Shown: positions 42,962-50,817 of the stretch, piece after piece
Numbering within the stretch: position 1 is the stretch's first letter
Layout of the letters: the number at the start of each line of letters is the position of its first letter
NCBI GenBank assembly: GCA_035627835.1
Contig: DASPKX010000003.1
Span: 1-64,000 of the forward strand
Source of the DNA: DASPKX01 sp035627835
Lineage (GTDB): Bacteria > Verrucomicrobiota > Verrucomicrobiia > Limisphaerales > SXQI01
Direction of reading: 5' to 3'
Length of the DNA stretch: 64,000 bases
Notes under the pieces: generated by a model
Databases searched by the model: none
The model's input: only the letters and a program-made list of their open reading frames with translations
What the model was told of the DNA's origin: nothing
Program-made: the position numbers and the translations under genes

Positions 42962-44338
42962 TCAGGCGCCGACGTGGTCTTTAATCGCCCCAATGATCTT
43001 CTTGCTCCAGTCATCAAGCACAGCCTTATCGCGCCCCTCGATAAGCAAGCGAGCCTTTGGCTCAGTGCCTGAATACCGGAGGAGCACACGGCCGCCATCT
43101 GGCTTCACTGCCGCTTCTGCTTTGCTGACGAGGTCCAACACACCGTCAAGTTTCTCAAACGGAACCTTCTCTTTCACCCGCACGTTTGTCACGACCTGCG
43201 GGTAATGGGTCCAGCATTTGGCGAGTTCGGAAAGCTTCTGGTCACGCGCCTTCATGATGCGAAGGATCTGCAACGCCGCGACCAACCCGTCTCCAGTGCT
43301 GCTGTAATCGCGGAATATGATATGCCCGCTTTGTTCCCCACCCAGGTTGTAACCTTCAGCTAGCATTCGATCGATAACGTTCTTGTCGCCGACAGCGGTG
43401 CGAATCACCTTGCCGCCTGCGGCGTTGATAGCAGCGTCCACACCCGCATTGCTCATCACAGTGGCCACCAATGTGTCGTTCTGGAGTTGTTTGTTCGCGA
43501 GCATGTCCAGAGCAGCGATCACGAGAATATCATCACCGTCGATCAACTCTCCGCGTTCGTCGCATAGGAGCACACGGTCCGCGTCGCCATCATGCGCGAT
43601 TCCGATATCTGCCCGGTGCTCCTTCACTCGCTGGCAAATATGCTCCGGATACATCGAGCCGATCTCCTTGTTGATGTTCATGCCATTTGGCTTGTCGCCA
43701 TAGACAATGACCTCCGCGCCCAGCTCCCGCAGTACACATGGGCTCGCCTTGTAAGCTGCGCCGTTGCCGCAATCCAGCACGATCCGCAACCCTTCGAGGG
43801 TTTGCCCGCGCGGGAAGGAGGCCTTAGCATATTCGATGTACCGGCCGAGCGCGTCTTCGATGCGCATCGCCTTCCCGATGTGAGCGGCTGTGGGGCGAAT
43901 GCCTTCAATCTCACCTGTGAAAACCAGATCCTCGATGCGGTCCTCCACGGCGTCATCCAGCTTGTAACCGTCCGCGCGGAAGAATTTGATTCCGTTATCG
44001 TCATACGGATTGTGCGAGGCGGTGATCACGATGCCTGCGTCTGCACGCAGGCTGCGGGTCACGTAGGCCACGCCTGGCGTGGGCAACGGCCCGATGAAAA
44101 GCACATCGACGCCCATCGAAAGGATGCCTGCGGAGAGCGCGTTCTCCAGCATGTAGCCAGACAGTCGGGTGTCTTTGCCAATGACGATCTTGTGCTTGCC
44201 GAAGCCTCGCGCAGTCGTCTCCAGGTTTCTGAACACATGCGCCGCAGCGCGGCCCAGCTTCAGGGCCGTTTCTGCTGTGACTGGTTCCACATTCGCGGTG
44301 CCCCGCACACCGTCTGTTCCGAATATCCGTTTAGCCAT
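42962..44338 (-). CDS. glmM: Phosphoglucosamine mutase
   Basis: 458 residues. Converts glucosamine-6-phosphate to glucosamine-1-phosphate for UDP-GlcNAc, a precursor of peptidoglycan and LPS. Signatures: RIFGTDGVRGTAN at the N-terminus, the phospho-serine site GIVITASHNPYDDNG, the metal loop DGDADR and the C-terminal LLRYSGTEPKARLL. It is the last gene of folP-cdaA-cdaR-glmM, two bases after the cdaR-like stop, and converges on the GNAT gene. Confidence 0.96.
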   Translation of the reverse strand: MAKRIFGTDGVRGTANVEPVTAETALKLGRAAAHVFRNLETTARGFGKHKIVIGKDTRLSGYMLENALSAGILSMGVDVLFIGPLPTPGVAYVTRSLRADAGIVITASHNPYDDNGIKFFRADGYKLDDAVEDRIEDLVFTGEIEGIRPTAAHIGKAMRIEDALGRYIEYAKASFPRGQTLEGLRIVLDCGNGAAYKASPCVLRELGAEVIVYGDKPNGMNINKEIGSMYPEHICQRVKEHRADIGIAHDGDADRVLLCDERGELIDGDDILVIAALDMLANKQLQNDTLVATVMSNAGVDAAINAAGGKVIRTAVGDKNVIDRMLAEGYNLGGEQSGHIIFRDYSSTGDGLVAALQILRIMKARDQKLSELAKCWTHYPQVVTNVRVKEKVPFEKLDGVLDLVSKAEAAVKPDGGRVLLRYSGTEPKARLLIEGRDKAVLDDWSKKIIGAIKDHVGA

Positions 44339-44340
44339 AG

Positions 44341-44751
44341 TTAAGGATTGAGTAAATCAAGAGTCACAGTTGCCGGCTCAATTGCGCCCACCTGCACCCC
44401 GCGCGGCACATTCACGCGCACCCGGGCTGTTCTGCTGTCATTTTGCACCTCGCGAAGGTCGACAAACACTTCGATCTCACTGTCTGTCAGGCTGTCCAGA
44501 AGCGCCTTGTCACCGCTGATCACCAGATCAACTTCATCCGGCAAAATCCGGAAGGTGCGGGCGTCGGCTGCGCCTTTGATAATGGCAACATCGTGCTTCA
44601 ACAATGTTTTCTGGGCCGCAACAGGGCGGGTGAACAACTCCGCAAAGCGGATGCGTTCCTCCGATTTAAAGGTGAACCAAACCACGCAAGCCAGCGCCAG
44701 CGAGATTAGTTTCAGCCAGAAATTGTTAGCGATGTAGTTTCTCCAGGCCAT
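44341..44751 (-). CDS. cdaR: YbbR-domain protein, CdaR-like
   Basis: 136-residue membrane-anchored protein: N-terminal transmembrane helix (NFWLKLISLALACVVWF) and one YbbR domain ending RVNVPRGVQVGAIEPATVTLDL. In Firmicutes CdaR carries several YbbR domains and modulates CdaA; this version is much shorter, with a single domain. It overlaps cdaA by 26 bases and is followed by glmM after two bases, the conserved cdaA-cdaR-glmM order. Confidence 0.85.
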   Translation of the reverse strand: MAWRNYIANNFWLKLISLALACVVWFTFKSEERIRFAELFTRPVAAQKTLLKHDVAIIKGAADARTFRILPDEVDLVISGDKALLDSLTDSEIEVFVDLREVQNDSRTARVRVNVPRGVQVGAIEPATVTLDLLNP

Positions 44752-45634
44752 TCGTTTTCCCCGCTTCCGCAGCTTTCGCCGCTTCCTCGCGTTCTGCAGC
44801 TTCGCGCTTCAGGGTTGGCGGCTCCGCCAAATCCGCAGGCTTCTGCCGCCACTTCCTCAACCGGGCGATTAGGTTCCTGGACTGCGCGCGCGGAACAAAG
44901 ATCCAGCTCAGAAAAGCGCGCAACTCCTCGTGCGTCACCCCGCGCACCAAATGCCCTTTGTAAGCGTATGACACCGCTCCTGTCTCCTCGGAGACCACCA
45001 CCACCACCGCATCCGTCTCCTCACTCAATCCAATCGCCGCCCTGTGGCGGGTGCCCAGCGATTTATTCAAATCCTGTCTTTGCGTCAGCGGAAAAATGCA
45101 GGCGGCGAATGCGATCTTATCAGCTCGAATAATCACCCCGCCATCGTGGACGGCGTTGTTTGGAAAAAAAATGGTTTCGAGCATCTCCGGTGTGGCCTCG
45201 CAATTCACCACGACTCCCGACTCGACGACCTCCTGCAGTTGAATGGATTGCTCGATGGCTATCAGCGCCCCAATGCGCGCGTCAGAGAGTCGTTCAGCCG
45301 CCTGCACAATGACTTCTATATTCTCGCGCTCCTCGCGGGCGGTGTTAAACAGGGGGAGGTTGCCCAACTCCGCGAGCATTCGACGAAACTCGGGCTGGAA
45401 AATAACGAGCACCGCGAAGGCCGAGAATGTGAAAAATGTTCGCAACAGCCAGCTCAGCACCTCCAACTGCAGCACGGTGCTCAGGAAGGTCAGCGCCAGG
45501 ATCACCAAAAAACCGATTACCACTGGCCACCCGCGGGTTCCACGCACGAAAATAAAGCCGTAGTAGATCGCAATGGTTAAAATTGCGATTTCCACCACTG
45601 GCCGCCACACCTGTGTGATGATGTGCCAAATCAT
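44726..45634 (-). CDS. cdaA: Diadenylate cyclase CdaA
   Basis: 302 residues. Three N-terminal membrane helices (about 5-80) precede the DAC domain that makes cyclic di-AMP from two ATP. The motif usually written DGA is HDGGVIIRADKIAFAACIFPL (Gly for Ala), and the RHR motif is GTRHRAAIGLSEETDAVVVVVSEETG. A charged, Lys/Glu-rich tail of about 50 residues follows the catalytic domain. The ATG overlaps the folP stop by four bases. The linked glmM and cdaR genes match the known c-di-AMP locus. Confidence 0.93.
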   Translation of the reverse strand: MIWHIITQVWRPVVEIAILTIAIYYGFIFVRGTRGWPVVIGFLVILALTFLSTVLQLEVLSWLLRTFFTFSAFAVLVIFQPEFRRMLAELGNLPLFNTAREERENIEVIVQAAERLSDARIGALIAIEQSIQLQEVVESGVVVNCEATPEMLETIFFPNNAVHDGGVIIRADKIAFAACIFPLTQRQDLNKSLGTRHRAAIGLSEETDAVVVVVSEETGAVSYAYKGHLVRGVTHEELRAFLSWIFVPRAQSRNLIARLRKWRQKPADLAEPPTLKREAAEREEAAKAAEAGKTNGLEKLHR

Positions 45635-46473
45635 GCGTTTACTCGCGCCCTGAGCGCTTCCAATGTGCGAACCGCGCCGAGCGTCTCCTTCACGTCATGC
45701 ACCCGAAGGATCCCGACGTTGTTTAACACCGCCCAGCTCGCGCAAGCCAAAGCCCCTGACAATCTGTCCTCGACCGGTTGGTTTAACAACCGCCCCAGGA
45801 AGGACTTCCGAGACACACCGAGCAGCATGGGCCGGCCCAGCCTGGCGAACCGCGCGTGATGCGCGATTAGTTGGAGATTGTGCTCCATTGTTTTCCCGAA
45901 GCCAATCCCTACATCCAAAACCACTTGTTCAGCTTGAACACCATTGCGCGCCAGAAACCCACGGCGCTCCTGGAAAAAGTCCGTGACCTCTCCCACGACA
46001 TCCTCGTAAGCGGGGTCGTCCTGCATGGTCGCGGGCGTTCCTTGCATGTGCATGAGCACGTACCCCGCCTTCGTTTCCGCCGCCACTTCAGCCATCTCAG
46101 CGCCGGCCCGGTTCGCGCCCACATCGTTAATAACGGACGCCCCAGCCTCGACTGCGGCCTGAGCCACTTTTGGCTTCATTGTGTCTATGGAGATCAAAGC
46201 CGAGGTTTGGGCGCGCAGCTTTTCGATGACTGGCAAAACTCTCCGCAGCTCTTCAGCTTCCGAAACCGGCGTTGCTCGGGGCCTGGTTGATTCACCCCCA
46301 ACGTCCAGGATCTCCGCGCCTTCCGCCTCCATTTGCAGCCCGCGCTCGACAGCCCGGCTGGAATCAAAGAACTGGCCCCCATCCGAAAACGAGTCAGGGG
46401 TCACATTCAAGACGCCCATGAGCATGACAGGACGTGGAAAACTTAGAACATGCTCGCGCGCGCGCCAGATCAT
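45631..46473 (-). CDS. folP: Dihydropteroate synthase
   Basis: 280 residues. Joins p-aminobenzoate to the pterin diphosphate in folate synthesis; sulfonamide target. Signatures: MGVLNVTPDSFSDGG, GAEILDVGGESTRP, SIDTMKPKVAQAAV, INDVGANR and MLLGVSRKSFLGRLL. ATG 46473 is preferred because AAAGGGG stands four bases before it; GTG 46491 is an alternative. It leads the cdaA operon and is divergent from mscL. Confidence 0.95.
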   Translation of the reverse strand: MIWRAREHVLSFPRPVMLMGVLNVTPDSFSDGGQFFDSSRAVERGLQMEAEGAEILDVGGESTRPRATPVSEAEELRRVLPVIEKLRAQTSALISIDTMKPKVAQAAVEAGASVINDVGANRAGAEMAEVAAETKAGYVLMHMQGTPATMQDDPAYEDVVGEVTDFFQERRGFLARNGVQAEQVVLDVGIGFGKTMEHNLQLIAHHARFARLGRPMLLGVSRKSFLGRLLNQPVEDRLSGALACASWAVLNNVGILRVHDVKETLGAVRTLEALRARVNA

Positions 46474-46580
46474 CAAACCCCTTTGCGCCACTCTATAAAA
46501 GGCCCTCCCGAGTCAGCAAGCCGACTCCGCGGGTATTTCCTGCTCGCCAAGGCTTCCTCCCTCAGGCACTCACGTTCTCC

Positions 46581-47027
46581 ATGAGTGTGCTTAAAGAATT
46601 CAAGGCATTTGCCGTGCGCGGCAATGTGGTGGACCTCGCTGTGGGCGTCATCATTGGGGCGGCCTTTGGCAAGATTGTAACATCAGTTGTGAACGACATT
46701 ATTATGCCTCCCGTGGGGAAGTTGCTGGGCGGTGTTAATTTCGCGGATCTCTTTATCAACCTGGACCCCGGGAAGCTTGGCAAGGATGGGAAAGCCATCA
46801 CTTCCCTCGCCCAAGCCAAAGAGGCTGGCGCGGCGGTGATTGCTTACGGCTCTTTTATCAATCAGGTGCTTGATTTCCTCATCGTCGCGTTTTGCGTGTT
46901 CATCCTGGTCCGCATTATCAACCGTTTGAAGGCTGCCCCGTCAGAAACCAAGCCACCGGCAGCCATGCCCGCGCAGGAAAAACTGCTGGTGGAGATACGC
47001 GATTTGCTCAAGGAGCGCCGCCCATAA
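46581..47027 (+). CDS. mscL: Large-conductance mechanosensitive channel
   Basis: 148 residues. Homopentameric inner-membrane channel that opens under high tension to save cells from osmotic downshock. N-terminal LKEFKAFAVRGNVVDLAVGVIIGAAFGKIV (first helix and pore), a periplasmic loop, and the second helix FLIVAFCVFILVRIINRL, with a C-terminal helix KLLVEIRDLL. ATG 46581 is preferred over a longer frame upstream. A cluster of hairpins follows. Confidence 0.95.
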   Translation: MSVLKEFKAFAVRGNVVDLAVGVIIGAAFGKIVTSVVNDIIMPPVGKLLGGVNFADLFINLDPGKLGKDGKAITSLAQAKEAGAAVIAYGSFINQVLDFLIVAFCVFILVRIINRLKAAPSETKPPAAMPAQEKLLVEIRDLLKERRP

Positions 47028-47068
47028 GCGGCCCCTATTGCGAAAGCGAAACTCACGCTTATGTTAAT

Positions 47069-47179
47069 CCTGTGAGAGAGGGGTAGCCTAAGCGCTCTCA
47101 CAGGAAAGAAACGGTAGGCATAGCCTACTAGCAACACGCGCCGCAGGCGCGATCGAGGCTCGCCAATTGCGCGAGCCTC
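47069..47179. repeat. Cluster of four hairpins after mscL
   Basis: Four successive inverted repeats in 111 bases: CCTGTGAGAG (47069-47078) / CTCTCACAGG (47095-47104); GTAGGC / GCCTAC (47114-47128); CGCGCC / GGCGCG (47137-47151); GAGGCTCGC (47155-47163) / GCGAGCCTC (47171-47179). None has a T-run, so they are not classic terminators. The spacer 47028-47310 otherwise holds only the minus-strand terminator at 47255-47279. Confidence 0.7.
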
Positions 47180-47254
47180 TTCCATTTCCGCTACAGATTG
47201 CCGTCTCGCGCTTTAACTCTCAGCGCCAAACCTGGCGCCGGGCCCCTCGCAACG

Positions 47255-47279
47255 AAAAAGGGGAGCCGAAGCTCCCCTT
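47255..47279 (-). terminator. Terminator of the 1089-residue surface protein gene
   Basis: Minus-strand hairpin AAGGGGAGC / GCTCCCCTT (47279-47271 and 47266-47258) around a TTCG tetraloop, followed by a T-run (complement of AAAAA at 47255-47259). It lies 32 bases after the stop codon at 47311. Confidence 0.88.
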
Positions 47280-47310
47280 GCGTTCATAGTCCCACGAGGC
47301 TTTGCTCGGC

Positions 47311-50300
47311 TTACTGGGCGCGAGCCCGGAAGAACTTCCCTTTAGCCGCGCGGTCCACCGTTACGCTTGTGGTGAATGAGCCTGTGGCATTCGCGTGTGT
47401 GCTCACCGTGCTCCAGTTCCTCAGATCCGAGGAGCTTTCGAGAACAACCGTTTTGCCAGCGGCGCCAGTGAAGCTCAGGTTCAACCCGCCCGTCGCGTTT
47501 AGCTGTGCGTTCAGGGTCAGGATGGACGATGGGCTCAGCGGTTGCAGCGGCACAGCGAGCAACACTGTCTGCTGGGTCACGTCCACCGGTTTGATGATCA
47601 CCCCGGCGACATCACCAGGCTCTGGTGTGTAGCAATCCGCATTGTTCAAGGCTTCCGTCACGATGGCCTGTGCCGTGGCGGTGAGCACTAGCGGCTGAGT
47701 GGAGGAGGCGCCAACGAAGTGCCAGATGGCCTTCTGAACATCCTCAGCCGTTCCGTTGAACGTGTGGTTCAGGATGTAGTTCACGCGGCGCCAGTCGTAT
47801 CCTTTCCATCCATCCGGAGCGTTGCCGACCGAGTGCAGGGTTGCGGGCCAGAACACACCGGTCATCAGCGCGTCATCTTCCTCAATGCACCAGCCAACGA
47901 ATTTTCCGTTGGAGATGCTGTAACCCGGCGGCACATTTTGCAGCTCAATCTCGAAGGTCGAGTTTGGCAGGGCGCTGTGCGCCTTGAAGTTGATCTGTGC
48001 CGTCGGAACCGTGATTGGCACCGCGTCTGGCGAGGTGTTCACCGCAGCCACGGTTGAGACTGACGAAATGCTGCAGCCGTTCACTGTTGCCGTGACCGTG
48101 TACGTCCCAGGCTGATTCACAACTACGTTCGCCGTGTCACCGCCGCTGACGATACCCGGGCCGCTCCAGCGGAACGTCGCGCCCGCGATTGAGGCAGTCG
48201 CCCGGAGTGTCACTGTCGTGTCGATGCAATCCAGAATCCCGCCGGTCACATTGACCGTGAACTGTGTCTGCGTCTGGGTCACCACAGCGGTGGCTGTCGC
48301 TGAGCAACGGGATGTGGCGTCCTTGGCCACAACTGTGTAGGTGCCTGGCCTGTTAACGGTCGGAGTGGCCGTGTTGCCTCCACTCACGATGCCTGGCCCG
48401 CTCCATTCAAAAGTTACTCCAGCCAGTGTCGAAGTCGCGGTCAGCCGGACGGTTGGCCGGTCGCAAGTGAGCGTTCCACCCGTAGCAGAAACCGTGAAGT
48501 CACGGCGGACGTCCGTGACGGTTGCGACTGCAATCGCGTCGCAGCCGCCCACGTCACGCGCCACGACCTGATACGTTCCCGCGCGATTAACCGTCGGTGT
48601 TGCTGTGTTGGCGCCGCTCACGATGCCTGGCCCGGTCCAGGTGTAAGTTAGACCCGTGGCGGTCGATGTGACACTCAGCTGAACGCTGGTCCGCTCGCAA
48701 TTCAACTCCCCGCCACGCGCGTTGATTGTAAAGCTGCGGGCAGTATCGGTTACCGTCACTGTGGCTGTCGCGGTGCAGCCTGATGCGGTGTCCTTAGCTA
48801 CAACTGTGTAGGTTCCTGCCTGGCTGACGGTCGGTGTGGCTGTTGTGCCGCCGCTCACGATTCCAGGCCCTGTCCAGGTAAACATAACTCCGGCAAGCGT
48901 GCTGGATGCGGTAAGTTGAACTGAGGTGCGGTCGCAGTTCAATGTTCCCCCAGTCGCTGTGACAGTGAACGTCTTTCGCCCATCGCTCACTGTCGAGCTG
49001 GCAGTTGCTTTGCAGCCAGAAACGCTGTCCGTCGCCACAACCGTGTAGGTTCCAGGCTTCGCCACAACTGGGTTCGCAGTATTCGCGCCGCTGACAATCC
49101 CCGGGCCGGTCCAAAGATACGAAACACCACTGAGAGTTGAACTCACCGAAAGCTGCACTGTTTCACGATCACATGTTATTGCCCCGCCTCGAGCCGTGAT
49201 TGTGAATGCTCGGCTGGTGTCAGTCACCACAGCAGTTCCGATCACCTCGCAGCCCGATGTGCTGCGCGCGGTGACTTGGTATGTGCCTGGCTGATTAACA
49301 ATCGGCGTCGCAGTCGTGCCGCCGCTCACAATTCCCGGTCCGGTCCAGGTGAAGGTCACCCCAGCGATGCTTGCGGTCGCGCTCAGTTGCACTGTGCGGA
49401 TATCACAATTCAGCTGCCCGCCGCGCGTCGCGAGCCCGAAGGTTTCCACTTCCGTCACGAGGGCCGTGGCCCGGGCTTCGCATCCGGTGGCCGTGTCTTT
49501 AGCAATCACCGTGTATGTTCCAGGCTGGCCAACAGTCGGAGTGGCTGTGTTCCCGCCGCTCACAATGCCGGGGCCGCTCCACGTGAAAGCCACTCCCGCG
49601 AGCGTAGATGTCGCGGACAATTGAATCGTCGGGCGTGTGCAGGTCAGTTCTCCCCCGCGGGCGCTCACGGTGAAGGTCTTTCGAGCATCGACGACGGTTA
49701 CGGTCGAAGTTGAAACACACGAGTTCAGCGAATGGGTGACCGTATATGTGCCCGGCGCGGTGACTGTTGGATTTTGAGCGGTTGACGTGAATCCGTTCGG
49801 GCCCGTCCAGCGAAACGTTCCCCCCGTGCCGGTGATCGCGGCTTTCAACTGCACACTGGTCGTGTCGCAGTCGATCGTGCCGCCCGTGGCCGCAAGCTGT
49901 GGGCACTCTGGCTCTTCATGAAAGATAATTGCCCACTCCTCAAAGCCAGCTTCCGCATCATCACTCTTAGCCGGTTCGAAGCTGCCGAATCGTGAGTAGA
50001 GGATGAAGTAATGATTCTCAGGGATGCCAGCGAAGAGGGACTTCGGCACAAACATGTACATGTCTCCGGAACCGCTGCCACTGTTTCTCGCGGCATCCAG
50101 CATAATCACGCCATCACCGCTGGACCAAATCAAGCGACCAAGATCGTCCAATCGCTTCGTCCGCTGGCTCGCAGTCGTGCTCGTGTACAACCGAATCTCG
50201 TCCAGAGAAAGAAGGGCCTTGGCGTTTCCAGGCTCATTAATGTCGAGGAGGAACTGGTAGTAAATCGTGCCATTAATGTTGGTGCCCGCCCCCAGATCTT

Positions 50301-50580
50301 TCATTTGAACATCGTGGGTGTAGTTTAGGGGTTCCTTCTCATCAAACGGAAAGGGCCGACCCGAAGTGTTGTAACCTTCTTCCACTCCGCGCGCTTGTAT
50401 TCGCACGAAAGGGTCTATGTATCCGGTGCCCGTTGGTTGGGTGCTCGTCCATTGGAACAGGACCGGGCCAATTTGTCCGGAGTTCCCGTCAACCAAATCG
50501 ACGGTCTGTGCCTGGGTAGTTGTTGCGAACAATGAGCACACGCCTGCAAGCAGCGCTTGTGCCGTTAGTTTTAGGTTCAT
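47311..50580 (-). CDS. Large surface protein: eight Ig-like repeats and a Cys-Gln thioester-like domain
   Basis: 1089-residue exported protein; signal peptide about 1-24; GGAGG before the ATG. After an N-terminal beta domain (to about 220) come eight repeats of about 79 residues (about 222-865), each with GG.L.C......L.A.S...G..F.W.GPGIVSG..TA.P.V..PGTY.V.A. The next region (about 872-990) has WCIEEDD (C898), YILNHTF and VQKAIWHFV (Q949), the pattern of thioester-forming surface domains that link covalently to host or substrate amines. A C-terminal beta segment ends FFRARAQ. It probably sits on the cell surface or is secreted. Confidence 0.78.
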   Translation of the reverse strand: MNLKLTAQALLAGVCSLFATTTQAQTVDLVDGNSGQIGPVLFQWTSTQPTGTGYIDPFVRIQARGVEEGYNTSGRPFPFDEKEPLNYTHDVQMKDLGAGTNINGTIYYQFLLDINEPGNAKALLSLDEIRLYTSTTASQRTKRLDDLGRLIWSSGDGVIMLDAARNSGSGSGDMYMFVPKSLFAGIPENHYFILYSRFGSFEPAKSDDAEAGFEEWAIIFHEEPECPQLAATGGTIDCDTTSVQLKAAITGTGGTFRWTGPNGFTSTAQNPTVTAPGTYTVTHSLNSCVSTSTVTVVDARKTFTVSARGGELTCTRPTIQLSATSTLAGVAFTWSGPGIVSGGNTATPTVGQPGTYTVIAKDTATGCEARATALVTEVETFGLATRGGQLNCDIRTVQLSATASIAGVTFTWTGPGIVSGGTTATPIVNQPGTYQVTARSTSGCEVIGTAVVTDTSRAFTITARGGAITCDRETVQLSVSSTLSGVSYLWTGPGIVSGANTANPVVAKPGTYTVVATDSVSGCKATASSTVSDGRKTFTVTATGGTLNCDRTSVQLTASSTLAGVMFTWTGPGIVSGGTTATPTVSQAGTYTVVAKDTASGCTATATVTVTDTARSFTINARGGELNCERTSVQLSVTSTATGLTYTWTGPGIVSGANTATPTVNRAGTYQVVARDVGGCDAIAVATVTDVRRDFTVSATGGTLTCDRPTVRLTATSTLAGVTFEWSGPGIVSGGNTATPTVNRPGTYTVVAKDATSRCSATATAVVTQTQTQFTVNVTGGILDCIDTTVTLRATASIAGATFRWSGPGIVSGGDTANVVVNQPGTYTVTATVNGCSISSVSTVAAVNTSPDAVPITVPTAQINFKAHSALPNSTFEIELQNVPPGYSISNGKFVGWCIEEDDALMTGVFWPATLHSVGNAPDGWKGYDWRRVNYILNHTFNGTAEDVQKAIWHFVGASSTQPLVLTATAQAIVTEALNNADCYTPEPGDVAGVIIKPVDVTQQTVLLAVPLQPLSPSSILTLNAQLNATGGLNLSFTGAAGKTVVLESSSDLRNWSTVSTHANATGSFTTSVTVDRAAKGKFFRARAQ

Positions 50581-50766
50581 GAGTGCATTTCCTCCTCTTC
50601 TGTCACGGCATTAGAGCGGAGGAACGCGTCTCCCAAAAATCAGGCAAAGAGCGGAAGTTTTCTCATAGGACGTTGCTGCGCTCCTTCAGCGAAGCTCAGT
50701 GTGTGCTCATTAGGAGCGTGCTGTGGGCGGATAAGCGTTTCGCTGAAGGAATCTCAGGTAGTTCAA

Positions 50767-50795
50767 ACAAAAAGCCCGGCTTAACAGCCGGGCTT
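50767..50795 (-). terminator. Terminator of the xylose-isomerase-like gene
   Basis: Minus-strand stem AAGCCCGGC (50795-50787) / GCCGGGCTT (50780-50772) with a 6-base loop, followed by a T-run (complement of the A-run near 50768-50773). Confidence 0.9.
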
Positions 50796-50817
50796 AAGAA
50801 CGCATTGGAAAGGGTCG

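Noticed and set aside
42951..42962. Functional link of glmM to the GH84/GNAT operon through GlcNAc metabolism
   Set aside because: glmM is convergent and belongs to the conserved cdaA operon; adjacency alone is not evidence.
43592..44344. 250-codon open frame antisense to glmM
   Set aside because: Shadow of glmM; no ribosome-binding site or motif.
47955..49920. Regular DNA repeats that could be taken for a CRISPR array
   Set aside because: The period is about 237 bases, the frame is coding throughout and the repeats translate to Ig-like domains.
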